Assembly: GCF_028435365.1 (NCBI RefSeq)
Contig: NZ_JAGTJJ010000006.1
Location: 248,001 to 312,000 of the forward strand
Direction: 5' to 3'
Origin: Polyangium jinanense
GTDB lineage: Bacteria; Myxococcota; Polyangia; Polyangiales; Polyangiaceae
DNA length: 64,000 nucleotides
This document shows positions 28,491 to 37,748 of the stretch, piece after piece. The position numbers and the translations under genes are program-made. Below the pieces are notes generated by a model. It was not told the DNA's origin. It made no database searches and saw only the letters and a list, made by a program, of their open reading frames with translations. The stretch's first letter is position 1, and every line of letters begins with the position of its first letter.

Positions 28491-28799
28491 TGCCCGGTCC
28501 TCCCGGAGGAAGACGGGTTGGAGCGTGTCGTCTGCACATGTTTGCACGGACACTTTTCACCATGAGCTCCACAGGATTTATTGAAAATGATGTTCAAAGT
28601 CAAGACCATCTCTTCCACAAATTGCGTGAACTCAACAACCATCCATCTGTTGACGAAGGAAATTTACGACAGGAGCGTAGAACGAAGGTTGAAGAGGGAG
28701 GGCTGGGTCCGCGACCGGTGCCCGATCCTCCCACTTGCCCCGTCCGGTCGTTCGCCCAAGGAGATGCAGAGGGTGACCAACCGAAAAGGGAGGGGAATC
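28491..28799. other. Intergenic region upstream of the NRPS gene and a small peptide gene
   Basis: No gene longer than the peptide at 28800 is supported here. The left part is the NRPS leader and its Fur-type promoter at 28575-28603. The right part (28640-28787) shows no recognisable promoter for the peptide gene, only its strong ribosome site GGGAGGGG at 28788-28795. Confidence 0.5.
28575..28603 (-). promoter_or_regulatory. Promoter with overlapping Fur-box-like site for the NRPS operon
   Basis: Read on the minus strand there is TTGACT (28598-28603), a 17-bp spacer, and TAAATC (28575-28580). The 19-mer at 28583-28601, GAAAATGATGTTCAAAGTC on the plus strand, agrees with the Fur consensus at 13 of 19 positions and covers the spacer and part of the -35. 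The site is less symmetric than the one at 10448. The same promoter geometry at both operons supports a shared Fur regulon. Confidence 0.55.
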
Positions 28800-28919
28800 A
28801 TGAAAAAGGTGATCACGACGCTGGCGCTCCTGTCTCTGTCGGCCGTGGGGGTCGGAATGGCACCGACGCGGGTCGCAGAGGCGAGGACGCATTCGTTCGA
28901 GCGCACGTGCTGGGACTAG
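28800..28919 (+). CDS. Very small secreted peptide (39 residues)
   Basis: The ATG at 28800 has a strong ribosome site, GGGAGGGG, four bases upstream. The peptide begins with a textbook signal sequence (MKK, then a hydrophobic run TLALLSLSAVGVG) and a likely cleavage region VAEA. That would leave a mature peptide of about eleven residues ending SFERTCWD, with a single Cys near the C-terminus. I do not recognise a family. It lies between the divergent NRPS promoter and the isomerase gene. It could be a genuine secreted peptide, or the remnant of a longer exported protein cut by the TAG at 28917. Confidence 0.5.
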   Translation: MKKVITTLALLSLSAVGVGMAPTRVAEARTHSFERTCWD

Positions 28920-29123
28920 AAATGGAAGCGAAACGGGGATCTGTGCTCGCAGTGCCGGACGCGGAACGGTCGCGCTCACTATAGTTGTCTGCCGAATGCG
29001 CGCGCCTGCCGCGGCGACATCTCGAATCAGAATGGCTGGCTCGTCTGCGGCAGCTGACGCTTCACGACCGGACGAGCATCGAATCGTCGACAGCCCGAGC
29101 GGTACGTACTATCGTTTTTCCGC

Positions 29124-29780
29124 ATGCGTACCGTCCGGTTCTACTTCGACGTCATCAGCCCGTACGTTTGGCTCGCGTGGGCCCAGGTTCCCGAGGTCGA
29201 GGCGCGCACGGGCGCGCGCTTCGACCTCCAGCCGGTGCTGTTCGCGGGGCTCCTCCAGGCGAACGAGAACAAGGGGCCTGCGGAGATTCCATCGAAGCGC
29301 GTCCACATGCTCCACGACATCGCGCGCTGGGCCATGACATTGAAGCGGCCCTACACGGGCCCGCCGGCACATCCATTCAATCCGCTCAAGGCGCAGCGCA
29401 TGTGCGCCGCCCTCGACGACCCCGAGGCGCGGCGCAGCCTCGCCGGCGCGTTGATTGTCGCGACGTGGGAACATGGGCGCGACCTGATGAACGACGCCGA
29501 GCTCCGCGCCATCGCCGATGACGCAGGCCTCGACGGGTCCGCGCTGCTCGCCGCCACCGAAGAGAAAGTGGTGAAGGAGCGCCTCCGCAAGAACACCGAA
29601 CAGGCCATCGCCGAGGGCGTCTTTGGCGTCCCCACGTTCCTCGTCGACGATCAGCTCTTCTGGGGCAATGACCGACTCGGTTTCCTCGAGACGTATCTCA
29701 CCGGCGGGCTCCGTATCGACAAGGCCGAAATCGAGGAGCGGCTCGCGCGGCCACGCGCAGCGGACCGCAAAAACGTGTAG
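29124..29780 (+). CDS. DsbA-family / 2-hydroxychromene-2-carboxylate isomerase-like protein
   Basis: The 218 residues form a thioredoxin-like fold with a helical insertion. It opens with VRFYFDVISPYVWLAW, in which the second position of the usual CxxC is replaced by SPY, as in glutathione-dependent kappa-class enzymes and hydroxychromene carboxylate isomerases. The C-terminal part carries GVFGVPTFLVDDQLFWGNDR with the cis-Pro loop (VPT) and the conserved FWGxDR end. No signal peptide is visible, so it should be cytoplasmic. There is no naphthalene-degradation context, so the substrate is unknown; a glutathione-linked isomerase or transferase role is most likely. Confidence 0.85.
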   Translation: MRTVRFYFDVISPYVWLAWAQVPEVEARTGARFDLQPVLFAGLLQANENKGPAEIPSKRVHMLHDIARWAMTLKRPYTGPPAHPFNPLKAQRMCAALDDPEARRSLAGALIVATWEHGRDLMNDAELRAIADDAGLDGSALLAATEEKVVKERLRKNTEQAIAEGVFGVPTFLVDDQLFWGNDRLGFLETYLTGGLRIDKAEIEERLARPRAADRKNV

Positions 29781-29801
29781 CCACCGGTCGGCGCGCCTTT
29801 C

Positions 29802-31466
29802 TCACCGGGGCCTGGCCACCCCCCAATCGAGGCGCAGGCGGCCGTCCCTGTAAATCCGATTCGCTTCTCCGAGCCCCGTCGAGCCATTCGTGATGGTGGC
29901 ATGCACGTTCACCGCGGCCGTGGGCAGCGCGTCGCGGCCGAGATCGAAGCGCTGCCCGCGTACGAGCACGCGATAGGCCTTGTCGAGGGCGAGCGCACGC
30001 GCGCGTGACGGGAGCAGGAGGAAAGCAAGATCTCGATCGCCGCCGGGGGCCGCACGCCTCACCTCGGCCTCGGCGAGCGTGCCGCCCGGGAAAAACCGCG
30101 CCGTCATTTCGTCATTTGCCCGGAGCTCGTCGCCGCCAAAGACGCGCTGGAGATACACGAGCACCTCGGGCTCCGCGTGCCCGAGTTGCGGAACGTCGGG
30201 GATTCCGCGGAGGTCTTGTACGCGCCAGCCCGCTTCGCCGGGCACCTTGCGGGCGAACGAAAACGTTTGATCGACCGTCACGCCCAGGTTCGAATGGCAG
30301 CCCATGCAAAACCGATGCTCCTCGTCCGTCGAGAGGCGCAGCCGCCCTGCCTCGTCCTCGAGGAACCCCTGGAGCTGCCAGCCGAAAGCATTCCGAAGGC
30401 CGCTCATCGCCGACCCGGCATACACCGGCAGGAGCCCCTCGTCCTTTTCGTCCTGCTCTTTCTCCTGTGCGCGCAGGAGCGCCCATCGATCGGGGGCGAG
30501 GACCTTCTTCGCATACCGGAGTTCTTTCATTCGCCGCGCGGCATACCCGGGCGCGTCGGGGTCGAGGTAGCGGACCGAATGCAAGAACTCGACGCCGCGC
30601 GGATAAAGGCCTCGTTCGAGTGGGACGTTCGACGCGCCGCCAGCGTAGGTCTTCGGCAAGCGCCGCACGCGCGTGACGCCGGGCGAGAGGGCCCCGTCGC
30701 CGTCGAGGTCGAAGCCGAGGAGGCGCTCGTCGACGGGTTCGATTTCGCGATCGATTCGATCCGTCGGGGCATCGGGATCCGAGGCAATCGCGGCTTCGAG
30801 CAGCGAAAGGTTGAGCGCGTAGATCACGCGGGACGTGTTTCCCTGCACGTCCCGTCGAAAGGGCTCGGGCAAACGGATGAAGACATCGTCGGTGCTGCCG
30901 TTCGTCGGCCAGAACGCGCCGGGGAAGGGCTTGTACCGCACCGCGCGATAGCCGCTCCCGTCCCTGGCGAATCCCTGTTCGTCGAAGCCACGTTCGAGGT
31001 CGAGGTCCGGCACGTAGCCCTCGAATCCTCGGGCCCCGGCGAGTGCGCGCCGAAGCGGACCATAATTGTCCTCGCGGACGTAGCGGAGAATCTCCTCGTC
31101 CGAAAGGGTCGCCATGTCGGCCGTTCGATCGACGAAGAGGTTTTCGTAGTGGTTCTTCTGGGCCGCCTCGGAAAACGAATACTCGGCCTGGAGCTCCCAG
31201 TCCGAGCGTGTATTCGGACCATGGGCGCTCGTGTGGCAGACCCAGCAAGGATTCGAGGTGCCGTTCGTCTTGGTATAACAAAGCGGCGGCACCGAGGCCT
31301 CGGGGTTCAGCACGCGCCCCGCGGCCTCGCGGGCGCGAGCGAGCGGGTCGTATCCGGCCTCGGCGCCGCGCTCTTCGCGGCGGCCGCACGAAGCCGCCGC
31401 CGCCAGGGACAACAAAAGCGTGACGGCGAGCCACGATCCGGGGCGAGCTTCGTGCGTCCTCTTCAT
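29802..31466 (-). CDS. Diheme cytochrome c-like lipoprotein
   Basis: The 554-residue product begins with a signal and lipobox ending ASC (Cys27). Two heme-binding CxxCH motifs are present: Cys74-Cys77-His78 (CWVCH) and Cys387-Cys390-His391 (CMGCH), about 310 residues apart. Between them are long segments without a known signature, plus an acidic FDLDGDGALSPG element that resembles a calcium-binding loop. GGAGGG precedes the ATG at 31466. The gene starts 4 bp after the PhoX stop, so the two are almost certainly co-transcribed. An electron-transfer role at the cell envelope is expected; the partner is unknown. Confidence 0.8.
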   Translation of the reverse strand: MKRTHEARPGSWLAVTLLLSLAAAASCGRREERGAEAGYDPLARAREAAGRVLNPEASVPPLCYTKTNGTSNPCWVCHTSAHGPNTRSDWELQAEYSFSEAAQKNHYENLFVDRTADMATLSDEEILRYVREDNYGPLRRALAGARGFEGYVPDLDLERGFDEQGFARDGSGYRAVRYKPFPGAFWPTNGSTDDVFIRLPEPFRRDVQGNTSRVIYALNLSLLEAAIASDPDAPTDRIDREIEPVDERLLGFDLDGDGALSPGVTRVRRLPKTYAGGASNVPLERGLYPRGVEFLHSVRYLDPDAPGYAARRMKELRYAKKVLAPDRWALLRAQEKEQDEKDEGLLPVYAGSAMSGLRNAFGWQLQGFLEDEAGRLRLSTDEEHRFCMGCHSNLGVTVDQTFSFARKVPGEAGWRVQDLRGIPDVPQLGHAEPEVLVYLQRVFGGDELRANDEMTARFFPGGTLAEAEVRRAAPGGDRDLAFLLLPSRARALALDKAYRVLVRGQRFDLGRDALPTAAVNVHATITNGSTGLGEANRIYRDGRLRLDWGVARPR

Positions 31467-31470
31467 GGCT

Positions 31471-33876
31471 CTACCCTCCGTTCGGCCAGACGCTCCATAC
31501 GCTCTCGCCGGGATGCTGCACGCTCACGAAAAGCGTGCGCATGTCCGGACCGAGCGCCGGGCCGGTGGCCTCCGCGTCGCTCGGCACGGCGACGACGCGG
31601 AACGCCTTGCCAAACGTCGCCGAGACGACGCCGGGCTGCCCCGCTGCGTGCGCCGGATCGAGGTCGAGGAAATAAATGGCGTCGGCGGTCTTGTTCGTGC
31701 CGAAGTTGCCATCCGTGCCGAACCAGACGCCGCCGTCCCGATCGATGACGAGGTTGTCCGGGTTTGCCGCGTCGTACGGTCCTGCGGCCTTCGTGCCCGC
31801 CCAGACACGGAAGAACGTGAAGGACGTCGACGCGCCCGGATCGGCCGGATTCGCCTCCTGGAATGCGAAGACGTTTCCGAGCGCGTCGGGGCGCTTCGGC
31901 GAGGTCGCGTCGTGCTCCGCGGGCGCAATGAGCTTGCCTTGCTGATCGAGCTGCGTCTTGCGGCCGTGGTTCGTGAAGGCCACGTAGAGCCGAGGCGTGC
32001 CGCTCGGATCCTTCGGGTTGTATTCGACGTCCTCGGGCCGGTTCAGCTCCATGATGCCGACCTTCGCGCAGGCCGTGAAGAGCGCGCGGCGCACGTCGTC
32101 GTCGCTCAGGAAGCCGCCGAGGCCATTGTAGTCGATGTCCATCAGGGCGGCGCCCACAGTCTTGCCGGGCTCGCCCAGCGCGGCCGCGTTCGGCGCGATT
32201 GCCGTGCTCGTGGTGCTGAGGAGGATCCATTGCCCCGTGCCCGGCTGCGACTCCGTCGGCGCCTGCCCCGTGGCGAGCATCGTGATGCCGGTGGTGCTGT
32301 CGAGGCCGGCGAAATGCGCGACGTAAAGCGAGCCCTCGTCGAGCAGCGCGCGTGTCTCCGCCCTCGTCATGCCGGCCGTGTACGGGTTCTTGGAGACAAA
32401 CTTGAAGATGCGGCCGCTCCGTCGATCGTCCCCGGCATAGACGACGATGCGCTGGTTCGGCACGAGCTTCCACTGTGCGTCGACCGCGAACGTCGCGTTT
32501 TCCCAGCGCGCGCGCCCCATCGCGCCGAGCTTCTTGTGCCCCACGCCTTTCGTGGTCTTGCCCTCGTATTCGCCTTCCGGCTGCCCGGGATCGATCTCCA
32601 CGAGGTATCCATACAGATCCCGCGCGTGGTGCGTCAGCGGATCCGGCGACATCCCATATTCGCTCGTCGGGCTTGCCTTCGTCTCGAACGTGATCGGCCC
32701 CCCCGGATCGGCTCCGGCCCCGAGGACGAGCTTCTGCTCGCTGGTCCAGAAGGCCTCGAGATCACCATAAAAATCCTGGACGTTCTCCTCCGCGGTGATC
32801 ACGGTGCCCCAGGGCGTTTGTCCTCCGGAGCAATCTCCCATGATGCCGCTGACGACACCGGAGGGCAATGCATTGCCCTGATCGTCGTGATCGTCGGCGA
32901 CCGCCGTGATGCCCGTGATGCGCAAGAGGGTATGGCTCGTCGCGTCGTACCGCACCGCCTTCGCACCGCGATCAACTTCCCATTCGCCCGAAGCCGGATC
33001 CTGCACCACGTGGAACCACGAGCCGCCGTTCTGCCGCTTCGCCTCCTGCACGTACGTCGAGCGGCTCGCGTCCGACCATTCGTTCGAGGTGACGTCATTC
33101 TCGAGGACGCCCATGGACCGGAGATAGGTCGCGAGCGTGAGGTGTTGCCCCACCGGAGCCGTCGTCGCCGTCGGGGCGGTGTTCGAGATGTATTCGTGGT
33201 TGACCCACATCCAGCCGGAGGCCCCGCTGCCGTTCCATTGCGGCGCCGCGCCGGCCGCGGCGTCCCAGCCGTCCCCGAAGAACGCGACGTAGTCGTTGTT
33301 CGCGCCAAACCGCGGCGCGGTGTGACTCTGATCGAACGTGAGGGGATCGAGCCAGGTCGCGACCACGTTGCCCGAGAGGCCCGCAATGGCGCGCACGCTG
33401 TCGGTCGCCGCATTGGCCAACGGAAACTGCACGCCGGGCGGCAAGGTGCCCTTCGCGACTTGATCCACGCGCGTCCGCACGTACTGGCCGAGATCCGCCG
33501 CGCCCGTGCCGAGGTCATCCATGAACGCAAGCGCGACCATTCCGGAGAGCGGCCGCGAAGGGTCCGGCCACGTGATCCCCGGCTCTCCCGCGGGTCCCTG
33601 CGGACCGGGTTCCCCGGGCGCCCCGGGATTGCCCTCGGGCCCTTGGGTCCCCGGCTCCCCGGGCGCCCCGGGATCACCCTGCGGCCCCTGCTCCCCTTGT
33701 TGGCCCGTTTCGCCCTGCGGCCCTTGCGCCCCGTCCTGCCCGTCGAGGCCATCCCGACCATTCGCCCCGTCTTTCCCGTCGCTCCCGCAGGCCCCGAGCG
33801 CTGCGGCGAGCAGCACACCGGCGCTCGCGAACATGAAGACATGGCGCGGCCCGGCTCCAGCAATCCTTCGTTTCAT
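31471..33876 (-). CDS. PhoX-type phosphatase on a collagen-like lipoprotein stalk
   Basis: The 801-residue protein starts at the ATG at 33876 (GAGGTG upstream). It has a signal with lipobox LGAC (Cys30), then 23 uninterrupted Gly-X-Y triplets (31-99), then a PhoX/DUF839 body. Family marks are [20 protein letters not shown] and [15 protein letters not shown]. PhoX enzymes are calcium- and iron-dependent phosphatases that release phosphate from phosphoesters outside the cytoplasm. PhoX is usually a Tat substrate; here a lipid anchor and stalk replace that arrangement, since no twin-Arg motif in the usual context is visible. Followed by the diheme lipoprotein gene. Confidence 0.88.
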   Translation of the reverse strand: MKRRIAGAGPRHVFMFASAGVLLAAALGACGSDGKDGANGRDGLDGQDGAQGPQGETGQQGEQGPQGDPGAPGEPGTQGPEGNPGAPGEPGPQGPAGEPGITWPDPSRPLSGMVALAFMDDLGTGAADLGQYVRTRVDQVAKGTLPPGVQFPLANAATDSVRAIAGLSGNVVATWLDPLTFDQSHTAPRFGANNDYVAFFGDGWDAAAGAAPQWNGSGASGWMWVNHEYISNTAPTATTAPVGQHLTLATYLRSMGVLENDVTSNEWSDASRSTYVQEAKRQNGGSWFHVVQDPASGEWEVDRGAKAVRYDATSHTLLRITGITAVADDHDDQGNALPSGVVSGIMGDCSGGQTPWGTVITAEENVQDFYGDLEAFWTSEQKLVLGAGADPGGPITFETKASPTSEYGMSPDPLTHHARDLYGYLVEIDPGQPEGEYEGKTTKGVGHKKLGAMGRARWENATFAVDAQWKLVPNQRIVVYAGDDRRSGRIFKFVSKNPYTAGMTRAETRALLDEGSLYVAHFAGLDSTTGITMLATGQAPTESQPGTGQWILLSTTSTAIAPNAAALGEPGKTVGAALMDIDYNGLGGFLSDDDVRRALFTACAKVGIMELNRPEDVEYNPKDPSGTPRLYVAFTNHGRKTQLDQQGKLIAPAEHDATSPKRPDALGNVFAFQEANPADPGASTSFTFFRVWAGTKAAGPYDAANPDNLVIDRDGGVWFGTDGNFGTNKTADAIYFLDLDPAHAAGQPGVVSATFGKAFRVVAVPSDAEATGPALGPDMRTLFVSVQHPGESVWSVWPNGG
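33580..33786 (-). repeat. Collagen-like Gly-X-Y coding repeat
   Basis: The stretch encodes 23 consecutive Gly-X-Y triplets immediately after the lipidated Cys of the PhoX protein. Acidic and Gln residues dominate the first half, and Gly-Ala-Pro, Gly-Glu-Pro and Gly-Pro-Gln the second half. Near-identical sub-units encoding PGAPGEPG appear twice at DNA level, so the repeat number may vary between strains. Confidence 0.85.
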
Positions 33877-33961
33877 TCGCAAGCACCTCGCTTGATTCGT
33901 TCCTCTTGGAACGGTCGCGCGCGAGGGTGACGCGTCTCCGTTGCGGAGCGGCGTGGAGCCT

Positions 33962-34076
33962 GTCACGATTGCGTGACGCATACGCAAGTTTCACGTTGTC
34001 GACGTTCTCGTTACGATTGTGTGACAACCACATCGACGCCGCGCGCCACGATTTTCACGGCGTGACACTCGTCACG
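33962..34076. promoter_or_regulatory. Three GTCACG/CGTGAC inverted repeats in a divergent promoter
   Basis: GTCACGATTGCGTGAC (33962-33977) is a perfect 6-bp inverted repeat around ATTG. GTTACGATTGTGTGAC (34010-34025) is the same element with two changes. CGTGACACTCGTCACG (34061-34076) has the same half-sites in the opposite arrangement. Centres are about 48 and 51 bp apart. They lie between the divergent PhoX and kinase genes and look like operators for an unidentified dimeric regulator. Confidence 0.45.
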
Positions 34077-34112
34077 TTTGCAAGCGCGAAGAAAAACGCG
34101 AAACACGGGATC

Positions 34113-36014
34113 GTGCTTGCTTCGTCACCGGAACGAGCGGATCATGACGCCGTGTCTGCTGCCCCGCCCCTGCCCCATCACGACGGCGATTCGAGCATAG
34201 GCAAGTACAGGTTCATCGCGAGCCTCGGTCACGGCGGAATGGCGGACGTTTACCTCGCGGTCGTCCCCGGCCCGGCCGGCTTCAACAAGCTGCAGGTCGT
34301 GAAGCGGCTCCGGCGCGATTACGTCGAGGATCCCGATCACGTCGAGATGTTCCTCGACGAGGCGCGGCTCGCGGCGCGGCTGAACCACCCGAACGTCGTG
34401 CAGACCTTCGAGGTGAGCGAGTCCGACGGGGAATACTTCATGGCCATGGAGTACCTCGAGGGCCAGCCGTTCAACCGCATCATCAATCGTGCGAAGAAGG
34501 ACCCGCCTCCGCCCGGGCTGCTCTATCGTATCGTGGCGGACGCGCTCGCGGGCCTGCATTACGCGCACGAGCTCACCGACTACGACGGCACGCCCCTCCA
34601 CATCGTCCATCGCGACGCGAGCCCGCACAACGTCCTCGTGACGTACGACGGGCACACGAAGATCCTCGATTTCGGCATTGCGAAGTCCGAAGTGCGCTCG
34701 GGCGAGACACGCGCCGGCATCGTCAAGGGCAAAGTCGGCTACATGGCGCCCGAGCAGGCGCGGTGCAAGCCGCTCGATCGGCGCGCCGACGTCTTCGTGC
34801 TCGGAATCGTGCTCTGGGAAATCGCCGCGGGCCGCAAGCTCTGGGACAAGGCCACGGACATCGAGGTGCTCCACAGGCTCGCGACGGGAGAATATCCCCG
34901 CGTCCACGACGTGGAGCCAAACGCGCCCGAGGAGATCGATCGGATCTGCGCCAAGGCGATGGCCCGAGATCCGGCCGATAGATACGCGACGGCGTCCGAG
35001 ATGCGCGCCGACATCCTCGCGTATCTGGATCGAGCCGGCCTGCGCGTCTCGAGCGAGGACGTGGGTCGTTACGTGACGGGCGCGTTCGGGGACAAACGGG
35101 CCGACATCCGGAGGGTGATCGACCAGCAGATCAGCAAGCTGAAGGCGCAACAATCGGGGGAAAGGCTGGCGATCCCCGACGTCGCGGGCCCGCCCGACGC
35201 GGCCCCCGATTCGCTGAGTATCCCGAACCTCGGAGGCTCCGGGCGGCACAGCATGAACGGCTCGGGATCGAATCCGAAGGGCGCGACGGGATCGAACGCG
35301 CGTATTCCAGGCCCGAGCAGCTTGCCCCCCGGGGCGCCGCCAGAAACGACCATGCAGGTGGCGGCGGCCCCCGTGTCGAACCGAGGGAGCATGATCATTG
35401 GCGCCGCGATCGTCCTGGCCGCGGCGATCGGCGCGTTCGCGTTCATGAAGTCGAGGACGCCGGCCCCGAATGCGGCGGCGCCGTTGGCCGAGAGCACGCA
35501 AGCGGAAGCGGCTCCGCAACCGGCGCCGTCGGCCGCGCCCGTCGGAACGGCATCGATTGCCACGACAAACGCGCCCGAAGGGACGGCGATGGTGGAGATC
35601 AAGGTGCGCGCGATCCCGGCACAAGCGGAGCTCTTCCTCGACGGCGCGCATCTGCCGACGAACCCGTTCACCGGCAAGTTCCCCGCGGATGGAGCGAGCC
35701 ACCGCGTCCATGCGGAGGCGCGGGATCATCGATCGGCCGCGCAGATCGTCACCTTCGACAAGGACGCGAAGATCGAACTCGTGCTGGAGCCGAAGAGCGG
35801 CGCAGCTCAGGCAAACAATACGGCGACGGGCGAAAAGCCGTCCGAAGAGCCGGCGGCGACGCCCACGCCGCCGCCGGCGCCCGCGTCCACCGCGACAACC
35901 AGCACACGCGCCAAGCGGAAGCTCGGGGATGGAGATCCGTTCAATACGGCTGCGCCGACGGCCACGACGACGGGGAAGAAGCGCGCGCTCGGCGACGGCC
36001 AGAGTCCCTGGTGA
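34113..36014 (+). CDS. Membrane-anchored Ser/Thr protein kinase with PEGA domain
   Basis: A protein kinase of 633 residues if started at the GTG at 34113. The open frame extends to 33906 but that part overlaps promoter-like repeats. The kinase domain (about 32-290) has all key elements: LGHGGMADVY, VVKRL, HRDASPHNVLV, LDFGIAKS and GYMAPEQ. A Pro/Gly/Ser linker leads to one membrane segment (MIIGAAIVLAAAIGAFAFM). Beyond it is a PEGA-like domain (MVEIKVRAIPAQAELFLDGA) and an Ala/Pro/Thr-rich tail that should be outside the membrane. Substrates are unknown. It is divergent from the PhoX gene and convergent with the binding-protein gene. Confidence 0.88.
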   Translation: MLASSPERADHDAVSAAPPLPHHDGDSSIGKYRFIASLGHGGMADVYLAVVPGPAGFNKLQVVKRLRRDYVEDPDHVEMFLDEARLAARLNHPNVVQTFEVSESDGEYFMAMEYLEGQPFNRIINRAKKDPPPPGLLYRIVADALAGLHYAHELTDYDGTPLHIVHRDASPHNVLVTYDGHTKILDFGIAKSEVRSGETRAGIVKGKVGYMAPEQARCKPLDRRADVFVLGIVLWEIAAGRKLWDKATDIEVLHRLATGEYPRVHDVEPNAPEEIDRICAKAMARDPADRYATASEMRADILAYLDRAGLRVSSEDVGRYVTGAFGDKRADIRRVIDQQISKLKAQQSGERLAIPDVAGPPDAAPDSLSIPNLGGSGRHSMNGSGSNPKGATGSNARIPGPSSLPPGAPPETTMQVAAAPVSNRGSMIIGAAIVLAAAIGAFAFMKSRTPAPNAAAPLAESTQAEAAPQPAPSAAPVGTASIATTNAPEGTAMVEIKVRAIPAQAELFLDGAHLPTNPFTGKFPADGASHRVHAEARDHRSAAQIVTFDKDAKIELVLEPKSGAAQANNTATGEKPSEEPAATPTPPPAPASTATTSTRAKRKLGDGDPFNTAAPTATTTGKKRALGDGQSPW

Positions 36015-36033
36015 TCGAGCCGAGCGGGGGCGA

Positions 36034-37296
36034 TCACGGCATTTCGCAATAACCGTAGCTGCAGGCGGGGGCGCTCGCGGGGCATTCCGAGGACTGCGTG
36101 CACGCCTGGCAGCTCGTCTTTCCGTTGACGATCTCCTCGAAGTAGCAATCGCAGCGCGAGTCGGTCGTGTACGTCTTCAGCGGGCCCATCTCCGCGGACC
36201 GGTCGACGCGCATCGCGCACTTGGGGACGAGGTGCTTCTTCGTGATCGCCTCGACGAGCGCATTCGAGAGCTTGGGCGCGGCGAAGCGGGTGACGAGCAC
36301 GCCCGCCTGCTCCGTGGGAATGCCCGCGCTGACGCGGGTGTAGAAATGAAGGGGGCCCCAGATCGGGTAATGCCCGTCGCGCACGTTCCGTTTGTCGAAG
36401 AGGAACGGCGTCGAATCCGGGTAATATCCGCAATTCTGCCCGAACGCTTTGAATGCGAGGACGCGCAGATCGGAGCGGGCATCGTCCGCGACGTCCGTCG
36501 AGAGGATGCCAATCGCCTGCTCGGCGAGGGAGGCGTCGAGGAGGATCTTGAGTCCGTCGCGAACCGCGCTCGATCCGCCGCGATCCTTGCCCCACCATTT
36601 GTCGGCAGGCACGTTGATGGCACGCGCGATCATCTGCTGCGTGCCGGAGCTCGCATTTCGAACGAAATAATAGGTGGGATCCGTCCACGGCGCGGCGGCG
36701 CCCATGTGGCCGCCCGTGCCGAAGATCATGTACGCCGCCTCCGCGCTGATCGATTTTTGCGTCGAGAGGGCCGGGACCACGAAGGTCATCGGCTGGATCG
36801 GGCCCTGATAATCGGCGATTTGCACACCAGCGGGCGCCGTGGGGAAATCGCAGGTGTTGGCGTACACGTCGGAGACGCCGACGTCGACGGTGTTGCCAGC
36901 TGGATCGAGGAAGCACTCCTCGGTCGTGCCGTCGGCGTTGTAGAATCTGGCATAGTTCGCGGGTTTGCCGCCGGCGGCCGGGATGTCCTTGATGAGCCGC
37001 GCGGCGGGGTCCTCGGAATACACCGCCGAGACGCCCGTGCAGGAGCCCTGCGACTGATACACGATCGTATACGGCGACCCCTCGGCCGCGAGGATACCCT
37101 GAATGACGCCGAGGAAGCCGCTCACCGCGCTCGATCCGGCGACGTAGACGACCTTGGGTCGCTCGACGGAGTCGAAGCAGTTTTTCGTGGGAACGGCGGA
37201 TGCGCCCTCCGCCACGAGTGTCGCCGCGAGGCCGAGGGCGAGCGCGGCCCCGAGATGACGCATCGTCTTCGTGCTGGGGAATCGGATCTCGTTCAT
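36034..37296 (-). CDS. PstS-like periplasmic binding protein with Cys-rich tail
   Basis: The 420-residue exported protein starts at the ATG at 37296, because GAGG is seven bases upstream; the ATG at 37302 is too close to it. A signal peptide ends near EGASA. The body has YVAGSSAVSGFLGVIQGILA, VGVSDVYANTC and RNASSGTQQMIARAI, matching the PstS-type phosphate-binding fold with its phosphate loop and Ser/Gly loop. The last 40 residues form a Cys-rich unit (CDCYFEEI, CQACTQSSECPASAPACSYG) like those on myxobacterial surface proteins. Phosphate binding is plausible and fits the nearby PhoX gene, but no pst transport genes are present here. Confidence 0.75.
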   Translation of the reverse strand: MNEIRFPSTKTMRHLGAALALGLAATLVAEGASAVPTKNCFDSVERPKVVYVAGSSAVSGFLGVIQGILAAEGSPYTIVYQSQGSCTGVSAVYSEDPAARLIKDIPAAGGKPANYARFYNADGTTEECFLDPAGNTVDVGVSDVYANTCDFPTAPAGVQIADYQGPIQPMTFVVPALSTQKSISAEAAYMIFGTGGHMGAAAPWTDPTYYFVRNASSGTQQMIARAINVPADKWWGKDRGGSSAVRDGLKILLDASLAEQAIGILSTDVADDARSDLRVLAFKAFGQNCGYYPDSTPFLFDKRNVRDGHYPIWGPLHFYTRVSAGIPTEQAGVLVTRFAAPKLSNALVEAITKKHLVPKCAMRVDRSAEMGPLKTYTTDSRCDCYFEEIVNGKTSCQACTQSSECPASAPACSYGYCEMP

Positions 37297-37315
37297 GACC
37301 ATGCCTCGGGAAGAC

Positions 37316-37726
37316 TCAAGGAACGGGGGTTGGCTCGACGAGCGGGGGCAACGCGGCGCCGTTGCAGAGCCCGAGACGGGCGCAATTGTCGAAATCGACG
37401 CACGTGGCGTCCGTGCATTTGTTGAGATACTGCTCGTCGTTCGTCGGCTCGCCGGAGAAACACGCCTCCCCGCCGCCCGAGCCGCCCGAGCCGCTGCTCG
37501 AGCTCGAGCCGCCGGGCAGGACGCACACGCCCTCCTGGCAGACGGAGCCATTGCCGAATTTGCTGCAATCGGCGTCCGTGGTGCACTGATCCGTCGCGCC
37601 CTCGACGATGAGGTTGCAGGCGCCCGCGAGTCCCGCCATGGCCAGAAACGCGAGAGCCACGAGGAGCCAGCCAAAGGCGGGAGGCTGACCGCGACGATGC
37701 GGCGATTGGACCTTGGTCTCTTTCAT
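37316..37726 (-). CDS. Small Cys-rich lipoprotein
   Basis: A 136-residue product starting at the ATG at 37726. It has an N-terminal basic stretch, a membrane-like signal (WLLVALAFLAMAGLAGAC) and a lipidated Cys. The mature part has a disulfide-type module (CTTDADCSKFGNGSVCQEGVCV), a Ser/Gly linker and a second Cys module (CTDATCVDFDNCARLGLC). Such modules are common in myxobacterial envelope proteins and probably serve binding or structure. It lies 19 bp upstream of the PstS-like gene and 22 bp downstream of the TPR/PEGA gene, so the three are likely one operon. Confidence 0.75.
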   Translation of the reverse strand: MKETKVQSPHRRGQPPAFGWLLVALAFLAMAGLAGACNLIVEGATDQCTTDADCSKFGNGSVCQEGVCVLPGGSSSSSGSGGSGGGEACFSGEPTNDEQYLNKCTDATCVDFDNCARLGLCNGAALPPLVEPTPVP

Positions 37727-37748
37727 GTTCGTCCCGTACGAGCTTCGA

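Noticed and set aside
28491..28553. Longer NRPS start at a GTG at 28553
   Set aside because: The added 21 residues are unlike condensation-domain N-termini, and the ATG at 28490 has a much better ribosome site.
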